Source: Tupaia tana
Lineage: Eukaryota; Chordata; Mammalia; Scandentia; Tupaiidae
Assembly: GCA_026018925.1 (NCBI GenBank)
Contig: JAKSZU010000004.1
Location: 34,429,233 to 34,493,232 of the forward strand
Length of the DNA stretch: 64,000 nt
Reading direction: 5' to 3'
The translations under genes and the position numbers were made by a program. Numbering within the stretch: the first letter of the stretch is position 1; each line of letters opens with the position of its first letter. The notes under the pieces are model-generated. The model made no database searches. It was not told the origin of the DNA and saw nothing but the letters and a program-made list of their open reading frames with translations. Positions 47,211 to 64,000 of the stretch are shown here, one piece after another.

Positions 47211-48879
47211 AGTTTTTGAGTAAAGAAGAGACACAGAATTATGGTTCAGAAAGATGAACAAGGTAAATCTGAGTAGATATGATGGATTCAGTTGATTTGA
47301 AGCAAGGGAGTTCGAGGGGGAGAGGCAGAGAGACTGAGTTGGGAGCTGTTACAGTGGTCTGCTCCACTACATCAGATTGGAGAGTAATATTCCTCAGGGT
47401 GGTTTATAAGAAAGAGTCTGTTCTGGAAGTGAGTACTTTGGCCAAAGATAATTCTTCTTGGGATCTCAAGAGAGAAGCTACCATGGACTTCCCTTGCTTC
47501 TCTCTTGCTTTGTCTTTTTACTCTTCACTCCAGTATAATCCCCTCCCTTGTTGACTGAAGATTTTACCATATAGAATGGTGGAATTAAGGAGTAACTTGG
47601 TGCTTCTCCATCCACACTAAGTACATACACAGTTTCAGTAAAAGTTGGTCTTTTGAGTAATTTCCAGGTAGTTCATAAGCCACTCTGGTGAATTTAATTG
47701 CCACCTCTAATCCCTGAATGTAGATTTTTATTCTCATCACAACTACTCCTAGAAACTACTGGAAGTGGGATATGTCATTATTTCCACTGAGTTGAGTTAG
47801 AAAGTTTTAAGGCTTTCCCTCACCATTAATTTGCTGTGGGACTTTGTCATGTCATCTATCCCAGTGTCTGCCATTGCACCTTTTATCAATGCTTGTTATT
47901 ATTGCTGCTGGGTGGATACAAGAATGGATGAATGGGAAGGGTCATGGTAACTCAGGACCTCAGCTTTCTAATCTGCGTAGTGGTACCTGGGAGGAGCAAA
48001 TGTGAAAGTTGATTGAAAATGCCATGGGATGTAGAAAGCATTCTATAGCTCAATAATACTCATCAGGCTTGATCTACCTACAGCACCTACCCTGGTGGTT
48101 ACCATTTCCTGAGGGAGGCAGACCTAACAGATCTTAAGATAGCTATAACAAAAATTGTCCATAAACATCTGAAGACCAAGAGGTAACTGAAATGAACCAG
48201 CTGCTTCTTGGGAGGTGATGGCAGTGTGGGGGTTGAATTAGAAGATGGTAAAGTTTTTAGTGACTTATGAGAAGGTGGCAAAATTCCAGATAAACATTCC
48301 CTAGGGAATCCAGATATCTCATTGGTATTTCAACATAAGAAGCACATCTTCCATCAAGTCATTTTTTTTTCACAATCTTTATCTTGAGTGAGATTTTAAA
48401 AATAACAAATGAAAAATCTGAAAATATTCTTGTCCCTTTCTTTTCTCAGAAGGCAGAATGGAGAAAAGGCACCAACTCCTCATTTTATGTCTTTTTATGA
48501 AGCAATCACATGTTCTCCAAGTACATCAGAAGAACTGACAGTCTATCTTCCTTCGTGTCCAATTGGGTCATGTTGAAAAAGTTATAGATTACTGTCATTT
48601 TATCATAGGAATATTGAGAAGCTCTGCTGATACCATCTATGAGAGATGTGGGAAAATGAGTTGAGTATGCAGTAGAAGTCCTACCTATGGGCCTTTCATG
48701 TAGGTAGTTCTGACTGGCTTGCTCAGTAATAAATCCCAGCATTCTTCTATGAGGCCTAGGAGGTAACTAACGCTAACATGGGTAGGTGTGTCCTGCTTTG
48801 AAGAAACCCACTATATGAAAAAATCCAAGCTTGATCGGAAAGATGAATTTATAAGATGCTTTTTATAATCTTTTTGTTT
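47211..48879. other. SINE-free intron 1 block
   Basis: No SINE for 1.7 kb. Weak MIR-like wording near 47820-47930. No exon was recognised. Confidence 0.4.
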
Positions 48880-49138
48880 TTAGATTTTTTTTTTTTGTCT
48901 AGGGCACATGTGCTTGCCAGAGACAGAGAGAGACAGAGACAGTGAGAGGGAAAGTAAAAAATCACCCTCCAGGGAGGATGGCAATGCTGCAATCCCTTCT
49001 CTTCCATTCGCCTCCCAGGATCTTGGGCAAACACACACACAGGCCCGGCATGATTTTCAAGCCACTGGGCCTGGGACTCGAACCACTGTCAACCATGTGG
49101 GAGTCCAGCTATGTAACCGCTATGCCATCTGCTGACCC
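48880..49138 (-). mobile_element. tRNA-derived SINE, long type
   Basis: GATTTTTTTTTTTTGTCTAGGGC, core CATTCGCCTCCCAGGATC, head ending CATCTGCTGACCC. Confidence 0.92.
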
Positions 49139-49356
49139 TGTAATATTCTTGGTAAAACATTTGCTCTTCTTACTTATTAAAAAAGTTACTTTACAAAAGC
49201 CTTGTCTTTGATAGAATCCTTTTAGTTAAATCTATATCCACTATCCCATTATAAATTGAAAGTATGATTGAGTTGGATAAAAATGTGAGTTTTCTCGCAG
49301 TTTCTAAGTGTAGTCACTTACAAATTATGAACCTGATCTGGAAAGGCTCTATTCTG

Positions 49357-49392
<36 letters not shown>

Positions 49393-49453
49393 CAGAGCCT
49401 TACAGCACCCTCAGACTACATACTATTCTAAAACTGCAAAGTTCCAAAACTAT
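49139..49453. repeat. Intron 1 end with poly(T) tract
   Basis: A T-run of about 32 bp occupies 49359-49390, followed by GCCAGAGCC. It may be a relic of another reversed retroelement. The rest is unassigned. Confidence 0.6.
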
Positions 49454-49467
49454 CTGAAGCAATGACT

Positions 49468-49722
49468 TTTTTTTTTTTGAGAGGTTTTGCTATAAGGCAC
49501 GTGCGCTCGCCAGACAGAGAGAGACAGAAACAGAAAGCAAGAAGTCACCCCCCAGGGGGGATGGCCACGCTGCAATCCCTTCTCCTCCATTCTCCTCTCG
49601 GGATCTTGGGCACACATGCACAAGCGCCCGGCATGAGTTTTAAGCCACCGGGTCCGGGACATGAACCGTGGTCGTCTACATGGGAGTCCAGCAACATAGC
49701 CATTACACTAACTGCTGGTCCC
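49468..49722 (-). mobile_element. tRNA-derived SINE, long type, young
   Basis: Full length and CpG-rich, ending CTAACTGCTGGTCCC. CTGAAGCAATGACTTT (49454) and CTGAAACAATGACTTT (49723) are the target duplication. It lies 210 bp before exon 2. Confidence 0.96.
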
Positions 49723-49932
49723 CTGAAACAATGACTTTGTTCAGCAATGCTGGTTCAACTTCAGTGTATGAATGTACATGTAGTGTGTATATCCAAGGTA
49801 TAAGTGTTCATTACAGAAAATCTTTTCTGGTATAATAGAATATCTTTGTCCAGTGGCCTGGTGTTCTGGTTTCTATGTGGTAGCTCTGGATTCATTGATG
49901 TTAAAGTATGTGTTCTGGATTTCATCTCCTAG

Positions 49933-50112
<180 letters not shown>

Positions 50113-50470
50113 TGAGGACAGACAATTTTATATTCAGTTGGGTAAGCCAATACCTGAAGCCTTGGAAGGCTAAGGATTGGCTTTGACCCTTTGCAAGGGT
50201 CAAAGGAAGGTCATGCAACTTTCTTGCAAGGGGAAGGTTCTGTCCTTCCTTTCAGTATCGGTGAGGTGCTTCTCATTCTGCCATACCTAAATATGAAGAG
50301 TCATGTGTAAATCATCATGATCATGATGAGACTTTCTGTAAGAGAAACTCTGGTACTTTGCTGCCTGAATGATGCAATGGTGGATGTGTTAGTAAGGAGG
50401 AACTGAAGAGCTTTAGAGTCTTCATATTTTCATCTGAGTGATACAAAATAACCTACTATTTGCTGTTTGA

Positions 50471-50692
<222 letters not shown>

Positions 50693-50779
50693 TGAATAAA
50701 GTAGGTGTTTGGCTTTGGAAAAATTGTCGTCACTAAGCTTTGCATATATTAATTAATTAACAGGTCTGGAATGAGGTTT

Positions 50780-51125
50780 AGTTGTCTAGAGACCTGGGCT
50801 TTTTGGGCCCTGCCATTCATTAGTGGCATGACATTGGGTGAGTCATTTCCAATTCTCTAGGCCTCAGTTTCCATGCCTGTAAGACAGTCTTGAGAAGATA
50901 TATAAGATTACTTTGTAGCTCACTTTTATGGAGCTCTTATGTGCTGAGCTTTCTCTGCATTACTCCACTTTATTCTCATGGTAACCCTGGGAAGAGAGCA
51001 CTATCGATATGGACTATTTACAGATGAAGCAACAAAGACTGAGAGGTTAGGTAACAGGTTCAAGGTTGCATAGTAAGTGAGTGGTAAAACGAGCATTTAA
51101 ACTCGGGTGTGAATGATTCCCCAGC
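50780..51125. mobile_element. Two opposed MIR relics in intron 3
   Basis: + MIR core (GACATTGGGTGAGTCATTTC, GGCCTCAGTTTCCATGCCTG) then a reversed MIR (TTTACAGATGAAGCAACAAA, GAGAGGTTAGGTAACAGG). Confidence 0.7.
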
Positions 51126-51600
51126 CTGGGCTTTCAGTTGTTTTTTTTTCTATCCTACTATTAAATAAAGTCAATCAGACCTTTTCTGGAGAGTCCACGC
51201 TGAAACTCCCTCCACAAACAACTGTAGTTAGCATTTCATTGTTAAATGCCAAAGTATAGCGGTAATTGATGGAATAAATGTCTGTAAAAAGCATTCATAT
51301 TAGTAAAATGAGCATGACATAGTTGGCAAGGAGATGTCCTAACATTTATTCAGCCCCCTGGACTACTTTATGGGATGCAGCATTTACTTGAGAACTGACA
51401 CTTCCATGCTGATAAAGATAAAGACATTCTTAGGGGTTAGAAAACACCAATATAATTTTTTTAGGCTCTTCATGTTTGGAAAATGACCAGAAGCCCCCAA
51501 AACCCATTAATAATAATAATAATAATAAGTTTCTAACATTTGCTTTTTTAAAAATTAGTATATGTGAAAAGTGATTCATTAGAAATATTTTTTCCTTGGT
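51126..51600. other. Unassigned intron 3 sequence
   Basis: No gene. A short (TAA)n tract lies at 51509-51528. Confidence 0.5.
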
Positions 51601-51842
51601 GCCAGTAGGTGGCATAGTGGCTAAGGCACTGGACTCCCACATGGGTGGCCGTGGTTTGAGCACCAGACTTGGCGGCTTAAAAATCACACCAGATCACACT
51701 GGGTGCATGTGTATGTGTGCCCAAAATCCTGGGAGGAGAAGGGATTGTTGTGTGGCCATCCCCTCTTGGGGTGACTTTTCACTTTCCCTCTCACTATCTC
51801 TCTGGCAAGCACATACACCCTATGTCCAAAGCCAAAAAAAGA
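51601..51842 (+). mobile_element. tRNA-derived SINE, long type
   Basis: GCCAGTAGGTGGCATAGTGG head, GTTTGAGCACCAGAC, a small repeat CACACCAGATCACACTGGG, a shortened core, CCCTATGTCCAAAGCC. Confidence 0.92.
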
Positions 51843-51852
51843 ATTTTCCTGA

Positions 51853-52110
51853 GTCAGCAGCTGGCATAGTGATTAATGTGCTGGACTCCTACACGCCCTA
51901 CTGTGGTTTGAGTCCTGGACCCAGCAGCTTGAAAAACACTCTAGGTGCACATGCATGCCCAAAGTCCCAAGAGGAAAATGGAGAAGAAGGGATTGTGGCA
52001 TGACCATTCCCCCTAGGGGTGCTTTCTCACTTTTCTTCTCTCTCCCTCTGTCTCTGTCTTTCTCTGGCAAGTGCACACACCTCATAACAAAAACTGAAGA
52101 AAATAAAAAA
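51853..52110 (+). mobile_element. tRNA-derived SINE, long type
   Basis: GTCAGCAGCTGGCATAGTG head, GTTTGAGTCCTGGACCC, GGAGAAGAAGGGATTGTGG core, CTCATAACAAAAACTG. Directly behind another + strand SINE. Confidence 0.92.
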
Positions 52111-52129
52111 GTCCCTGTATGCCCTATCC

Positions 52130-52270
52130 CAGTTATGTGGCCAAGTTCCTTTGCCTTTCAGATCTTGAGTTTGCTCATGTATAAAACAGGACCAATAATA
52201 TTTACATCTCTGGAAAATTGTTGGTATTGAATAAGATATCATTTAACAGCCTGGGTACATTAGAACTGCT
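52130..52270 (+). mobile_element. MIR
   Basis: TATGTGGCCAAGTTCCTTTG, TTTGCTCATGTATAAAACAG, GACCAATAATATTTACATC match MIR core order. Confidence 0.6.
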
Positions 52271-52335
52271 CAGTAATTGAAACAGCTATTGTAATTTTAC
52301 AGTGGCATAATCATTTCAGAGTACAATATTTGTAA

Positions 52336-54216
<1,881 letters not shown>

Positions 54217-54541
54217 GTCAGGCTGGCCCGTCACCTCGTGGTTAAAGGAGCCATATCCCATGAGGCCTCCCACTGTTTGAACCCCAGCCCTGGAGGCTCA
54301 GCCCTGGGTGCATGCACATGTGTGCTTCAAATCCTGACAGGATATACTAGGTCATCAGAAAAGTCATGATGTATTTTTCTTTTTCTGTGCAAAAATGCAT
54401 CGTGATTTTCCTGACAAGCTCATAGACGTGGAGAAGGGATTGTGGTGTGACCACACCACACTAGAAGTGTTGCTTTTACCCTTGCCCTCTTTCTCTGTCT
54501 CTGTCTCTTTGGTGAGCAAGCACATGTGCCCTCTGGCAATT
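54217..54541 (+). mobile_element. tRNA-derived SINE, old, interrupted by a MITE
   Basis: GGCTGGCCCGTCACCTCGTGG head, GTTTGAACCCCAGCCC, then TCCTGACAGGA, the MITE 54345-54424, and resumption GACGTGGAGAAGGGATTG to CCCTCTGGCAATTG. Confidence 0.88.
54345..54424. mobile_element. Mariner-like MITE inserted in a SINE
   Basis: TACTAGGTCATCAGAAAAGT at the left mirrors ATCGTGATTTTCCTGACAAG and CTCATA at the right, around TTTTTCTGTGCAAAAA. TA dinucleotides bound it. Confidence 0.85.
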
Positions 54542-54557
54542 GAAAAAAGGCACTGTT

Positions 54558-54823
54558 GGGACCAGCAGTTGGCATAATGGCTATGTAACTGGACTCCCAT
54601 GTAGTTGACCACAGTTCGAGTCCCGGGTCTGGTGGCTTAAACTCACACCAGGCACGTGTGCATGCGTGCCTAAGATCCCGAGAGGAGAATGGAGGAGAAG
54701 GGATTGCAGCGTGGCCATCCCCCCAGAGGGTGATTTCTCGCTTTCTATCTCTCTGTCTCTGTCTGTCTTTCTGGCGAGCGCATGTACCCTATAGCAAAAA
54801 TCTCTCCAAAAAAAAAAAAAAAG
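54558..54823 (+). mobile_element. tRNA-derived SINE, long type, young
   Basis: Complete: GGGACCAGCAGTTGGCATAATGG, ACAGTTCGAGTCCCGGGTC, GGAGAATGGAGGAGAAGGG, CCTATAGCAAAAATCTC, A tail. Flanks share GGCACTGT (54549 and 54823). Confidence 0.96.
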
Positions 54824-57924
<3,101 letters not shown>

Positions 57925-58154
57925 TTTAAGAGAGATTTTTGCTATAGGGTGTGTGCACTTGTCAGAGAGACAAAAAAAAAACAGCAAGAAATCACGATGG
58001 CCATGCCACGATCCCTTCTCCTCTCTTCTTGGGATTTTGGATACACATGCGCATGCGCCTGGTGTGAGTTTCAAGCTGCCGGGTGTGGGACTTGAACTTT
58101 GGTCAACTATGTGAGAGTCCAATGACATAACCATTTTGCCATCTACTGGTCCCA
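57925..58154 (-). mobile_element. tRNA-derived SINE, long type
   Basis: AAGAGAGATTTTTGCTATAGGG, shortened middle (AAATCACGATGGCCATGCC), head ending CCATCTACTGGTCCC. Flanks share AATTTTCATTTT. Confidence 0.93.
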
Positions 58155-58267
58155 GCAATTTTCATTTTTAATAGAATTGGGTCACACATGTAAACATAAA
58201 CACAATAAAAGTCTTTTGTCTAAAATCTAATACAGAAAGCTCAAATAGATTTTAAAAATTACATTCA

Positions 58268-58537
58268 ATTCTTTTTTTTTTCTTTTCTTTCCTTTTTGTT
58301 TTTTTTTAGTAGTGCTATAGGGCTTATGCACTTGCTGAAGAGAGAGAGAGAAAGAAAGAAACTATCCTTCAGGAGGGGTGGCCATGCTGCAATTCTTTCT
58401 CCATTGTCCTCTCAGGATTTTGGGCACACACGCACATGCACCTGGTGTGTGTTTTTCAAGCCACAGGGTCCAAGACTCAAATTGCAAAGTCAACCATGTG
58501 GGAACACCTTAACCACTGCGCTACCTGCTGGTCCCAA
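58268..58537 (-). mobile_element. tRNA-derived SINE, long type
   Basis: TTTTTTTTAGTAGTGCTATAGGGC, core CCATTGTCCTCTCAGGATTTTG, head ending CTACCTGCTGGTCCC. Confidence 0.92.
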
Positions 58538-60353
<1,816 letters not shown>

Positions 60354-60540
60354 TGGGTGGCCCCATGATGCAGTGGTTAAATGCTGTATAGAGAAAGCCG
60401 GATCCCACATGGCTGACCACAGTTTGAATCCTAGCGCTGGTGGCAACACACTGGGCGTGTGTGCACTGCCCAGGACCCTGATGAGATGGAGAAATGGAGG
60501 AAAAGGGAGTGCTCCTTGAGCAGGCCCTGTTGAGTGAGTG

Positions 60541-60591
<51 letters not shown>

Positions 60592-60605
60592 ATCTCCTCT
60601 GGCAT
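60354..60605 (+). mobile_element. tRNA-derived SINE with (CT)n expansion
   Basis: GGTGGCCCCATGATGCAGTGG head, GTTTGAATCCTAGCGCTGG, GAGAAATGGAGGAAAAGGG core, then about 25 CT units (60541-60590). Confidence 0.85.
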
Positions 60606-61007
60606 TAAACAAGTAAGCTGGTAAATTTGAGGCATCTATTTATAAAGTTCTAAGCAATTTAATATCCTTGTGAGAGTGGCAATACTCTTTGGCAATGAGT
60701 CGACTTGGTAGAATTGGAAGGTCTTGGATTGAACAATGTCCACAGAGAAGGCTAGATAATTTTCTAAAATTCTAGATTGTTAACCAGAGATCATAAAGCC
60801 ACTTCTTAGTCCTTTCCTATTTCATAAAATGTGAATTTTATACTGCCATGAAATTCCCCCCAGTGCTTTTTGGTCCAGGCTTGGTACCAGTCACTTTATG
60901 GATGAAGCTTTGTTTGAAGGCAGGCACCATGTCTAAACCTTGGTTTCCTGCATGAGTGCTGAGCCTAGGGAAAAGAAAAAAGTCTAGAATGAAGTTTCTT
61001 TCTTTTC

Positions 61008-61280
61008 TTTTTTCTTTTTTTTTTTTGAGAGATTTTTGCTATAGGGCACATGCACTAGCTGGAGAGACAGAGGAGACAGAGAGACAGAAAGTGAGAAATC
61101 ACCCCCCTCCTGGGGGAGAATGGCCATGCTACAATTCCTCCTCCTCCATTCTCCTCTTGGGATTTTGGGCATGCACACACACGGACCTGGTGTGAGTTTT
61201 AAGCTGCCAGGTCTGGGACTCCAACCACAGTAGACTATGTGGAGTCTAGTGACATAACTATTATGCCATCTGTTGGTCTC
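61008..61280 (-). mobile_element. tRNA-derived SINE, long type
   Basis: GAGAGATTTTTGCTATAGGGC, CACCCCCCTCCTGGGGG, core CATTCTCCTCTTGGGATTTTG, head ending CATCTGTTGGTC. Confidence 0.93.
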
Positions 61281-61515
61281 TCTTTTTATCTTTTTTAAAA
61301 ATTTCTTTATTTTTTCTTTTTTTTTTTAGAAGCAAGTTTCTTAAGAGTGTGTGAATGGGTTCTGTGGTCAACAAGACCTGGAAACTTGGAGTGTACCTCT
61401 CTACCTTGTATATTCACAATGATACTAGCGTTTAAAGATTCCAAAACATTCGACTATAAGGAATTCTGTTAGTACAGTTTTGCACAAACATACTTAACCA
61501 CTGTATATATATAAA

Positions 61516-61660
61516 GTCTTCAAAAAGTTCATGGAAAATACATAATATGAAGAAACTGCATACATTTAATTTTTTTCACCAAAATGAACTCATAATTGAA
61601 TCCCATTTTGCCACAAAACAATTTAAAATTATATATTGTTTCATGGAAAATGAGATTAAA
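61516..61660. mobile_element. Mariner-like DNA element fragment
   Basis: GTCTTCAAAAAGTTCATGGA and AATACATAATATGAAGAAAC resemble the inverted-repeat end at 13821. CACCAAAATGAACTC follows. A weaker opposite end (TTTCATGGAAAATGAG) lies near 61640. Confidence 0.6.
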
Positions 61661-61737
61661 CATTGTTTACCCAATATATATGAAATGAATATGCTATTTA
61701 GTATATTACTGTATAAACATATTTTATTTTTATAGAA

Positions 61738-61890
61738 TTATTTATTTAATTTTATTTACCATTATTATCTTTTAATTTAACCAGAGAGAGAGGAGGAAAG
61801 TGAGAAAGTAAGCTGCCAGGTTAGAGACTCAAAGTACAATCAGTCATTTGGAAGTTGAACACCCTAGCCACCATACCACCTGTTGGCCCC
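61738..61890 (-). mobile_element. tRNA-derived SINE, short type
   Basis: TTATTTATTTAATTTTATTTACC, TTTAACCAGAGAGAGAGG, AAGCTGCCAGGTTAGAGAC, head ending CCACCTGTTGGCCCC. Confidence 0.9.
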
Positions 61891-61929
61891 TAAACATATT
61901 TTAAATGACATTAAATACCATTCTAATAT

Positions 61930-62115
61930 ATATAGAAATAATGTATGAATTTATATATATATACACACACATACATACACACACATAGTATAGACACATG
62001 TTATATATGTATATATACACATGTAATATCACTGGAGATTATGTATGTATATATTATTACATATTATATATGCATGTGTACATATACACATATATGTATG
62101 TAACATATTATATAA
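61930..62115. repeat. AT/CA-rich simple sequence
   Basis: Interleaved TATATA, ACACACAT and ATGTATATAT stretches over about 185 bp. Confidence 0.9.
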
Positions 62116-62502
62116 AACATTCAGTTACAGTTTGTTCCACAGACCCATGTGAGAAACATTGGGTAAGAAAGGTCTGAGACCTAGAACCAACAGGGGTTGC
62201 TGGTGTCAACTGGGAGTAACTCTGAAGACAGGACATTACAAGCTGTTCCTCTTTTACCCAGCAGAGTCTCCAAATACTAGAAGCAGCTCTCGGGTGCCTT
62301 CTTCTCCAGGCTATCCATCTTTAGTTTCTGTAACTGCTCATTATTTCATATTGTTTATAGAGCCAGCAGCACGACTTCTAGATGCTTCTGTGTTCACCAG
62401 TGACCCTCTTGGAAGGTCATGCCCAGAACTGTGCCCAAATCTTCCGGAGTTGGCCCAGCAAATGAAGAGTGCGGTGGGATGATTATTTCTAGTGATCCAG
62501 GC
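62116..62502. other. Unassigned intron 7 sequence
   Basis: No exon. The frame at 62159-62482 is not a PGM1 exon and shows no recognisable product. Confidence 0.5.
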
Positions 62503-62766
62503 GCTGTGCTTTTCTTTTTTGATCGTCAGAAGGCATGTACACTTTCCATTGAGAGAGAAAGAGAGAACACACCCTCCTGTCCACTGGAGTATGGTCATGC
62601 CATAATCCATTTCTTCCATTTCTTCATTCCATCAGGATTTGGGGCATGCACTCATGCCAGGCATGCTTTTCAAGCCAACAAGGCTGGGATTTGAACCATG
62701 ATCAGCCAGGTGGGATTTTGCTCCCTACACACAGGACTCACCTACTGCACTACAGAGCCAATCCTG
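62503..62766 (-). mobile_element. Divergent tRNA-derived SINE
   Basis: GAGAGAGAAAGAGAGAACAC, CATGCCATAATCCATTTCTTCC, GGGATTTGAACCATGATCAG (reversed B box) and CTGCACTACAGAGCCAATCC. Confidence 0.65.
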
Positions 62767-63516
62767 TACTTTTCTTGATAACTTTCACTTCAGTTCCATA
62801 ATACTGTTTTGCCCACATAAGGTTGTGAATAATTAATCCTTAGAATTTTTACCCAGGAGAATTTGTAAGACAAGGCTCTTGTCTTATATTTATATTTGTA
62901 CAATTATGTTATATTTGTACAATTGATGTCCATGAACCCAAGTTTTAGACTTTGGATTCTTCCTTGCTATAGTTGGTTGTTATTTATTAACCCATTCAAC
63001 AAATATCTAGTGCCAACCATGGTCTTACTTCTTTATATCTTTTATGCTCCAGGGCATCATGAGCATAATTCATACTCTCATTTTCTTGTTGAAAAAGAAG
63101 TTGGGTAATATTTCTGAGATAAACATTTTAAAAATTTGACTGCATAACCATGGGTCGCTACCATTGTGAACAAGTACAACTGAATTTATTTAACTGAACT
63201 TCTGATACCCTTATTTATAGAGGAGTTAATTCCTACCTACTATGCCCCTCGCTGATAATGTTTCCACTGGTACTTTTACCAAGTTTCCCGAGGTGGACAT
63301 TAGTTGACTCTATGAGCTTGGAAGTATTTGAATTCTATGGCTTAATTAAGTGCAGGATGCTTTCTGCTTTTTTCTAGACAAAAGCAGTGGCAATTTCTCA
63401 GTTAAGCCTCCTTGAATTTCCAAAGTAGGTCATTTTCTGGTCATTGGCTTTCATAGTACCATGTACTTCTTTTTGTTGTGCTTGTTGCAACTGTGATTTT
63501 AAATTATTCATGATTG
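62767..63516. other. Unassigned intron 7 sequence
   Basis: AT-rich, no exon, no repeat I can name. Confidence 0.5.
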
Positions 63517-63766
63517 GGACCAGCAGATGGCATAATGGTTGCAATGCTGGACTCCCACATGGCTGACTGTGGTTCAAGTCCTGGACCTGACGTCTTAAAA
63601 CTCTCACCAGGCATGTGTGCGTGCATGCTCAAAATCCCAAGAGGAAAATAGAGGAGAAGGGATTGTCAAGTGGCCACCTCCCCTGGGGAGTGATTTCTTG
63701 CTTTCTGTCTCTCTCTCTGGAGAGTGCACGCGCCCTATAGCAAAAATCTCTCTCTAGAAAAATAAT
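63517..63766 (+). mobile_element. tRNA-derived SINE, long type
   Basis: GGGACCAGCAGATGGCATAATGG head, GTTCAAGTCCTGGACC, GAGGAGAAGGGATTGTC core, CGCCCTATAGCAAAAATC. Confidence 0.95.
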
Positions 63767-63777
63767 TATTCTCGACT

Positions 63778-63837
63778 GGGCCAGCTGGTGGCATGAAGGT
63801 TAAGGTGCTAGATCCCACATGGCCAACTCTCCAGTTC
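63778..63837 (+). mobile_element. SINE head fragment
   Basis: GGGCCAGCTGGTGGCATGAAGG through GATCCCACATGGCC is a tRNA-like head, cut off where the next SINE begins. Confidence 0.8.
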
Positions 63838-64000
63838 TTTTTTTTTTTTTTTTTTTTTTTTGAGAGGATTTTGCTACAGGGCGCATGTGCTCGCCAGACA
63901 GAGAGAGAGAGAGAGAGACAGAAAGCAAGAAATCACCCCCCCAGGGGGGATGGCCACGCCGCAATCCCTTCTCCTCCATTTTCCTCTTGGGATCTTGGGC
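63838..64000 (-). mobile_element. tRNA-derived SINE, long type, running off the window
   Basis: A T-run, GAGAGGATTTTGCTACAGGGC, (GA)n, ACCCCCCCAGGGGGGATGG and CATTTTCCTCTTGGGATC are visible. The reversed head lies past the end. Confidence 0.94.

Overview
This window is placental-mammal nuclear DNA carrying the first two thirds of PGM1 (phosphoglucomutase 1) on the + strand. Both alternative first exons are present: the ubiquitous type (exon 1A, 2822-3067) and the second type (exon 1B, 39276-39575). They are followed by shared exons 2 to 7 (49933-50095, 50478-50624, 52379-52504, 55698-55888, 57236-57390, 59227-59342). All splice phases agree, and the joined frame is open for 381 codons plus one base of a protein that is about 562 residues long in human. 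The remaining exons lie beyond position 64000. No other functional protein gene and no functional RNA gene is recognised.

Layout: 1-2400 is upstream intergenic DNA, with an unexplained 152-codon minus-strand ORF at 178-636. 2490-3520 is a CpG-island promoter with exon 1A. 3068-49932 is the giant first intron, split by exon 1B and its own presumed promoter (about 38570-39275). 49933-59342 holds exons 2-7 with short to medium introns. 59343-64000 is the start of intron 7.

The introns are filled with SINEs: roughly 60 insertions in 64 kb. Nearly all have a tRNA-like head (A box near TGGCATAATGGCTA, B box near GGTTCGAGTCC) in a long (about 250 bp) or short (about 150-170 bp) type. Several still have clear target-site duplications and CpG-rich sequence, so the family was active recently. 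A few older elements join a tRNA-like part to a 7SL-derived, Alu/B1-like part. Known 7SL SINEs are confined to Euarchontoglires. Dimeric primate Alus and rodent B1/B2/ID elements were not seen, so a colugo (Dermoptera, whose CYN SINEs are tRNA-derived) or less likely a tree shrew is my best guess. That is inference from memory, not a database match. Older layers are MIR and L2 relics, MaLR LTRs (20319-20735, 22974-23358, 26074-26478), L1 fragments, and a roughly 80 bp palindromic mariner-like MITE family.

Most notable: a non-canonical GC donor at the end of exon 3; a weak donor and an overlapping mini-uORF on exon 1B; a 75 bp segment found both inside a SINE and 0.9 kb away; two places where successive SINEs used the same target site; a MITE nested in a SINE; and an ORF1-bearing, apparently ORF2-less L1 relic. 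I found no convincing new gene system. The novelty here lies in the transposon history and in PGM1 first-exon and splice-site details.
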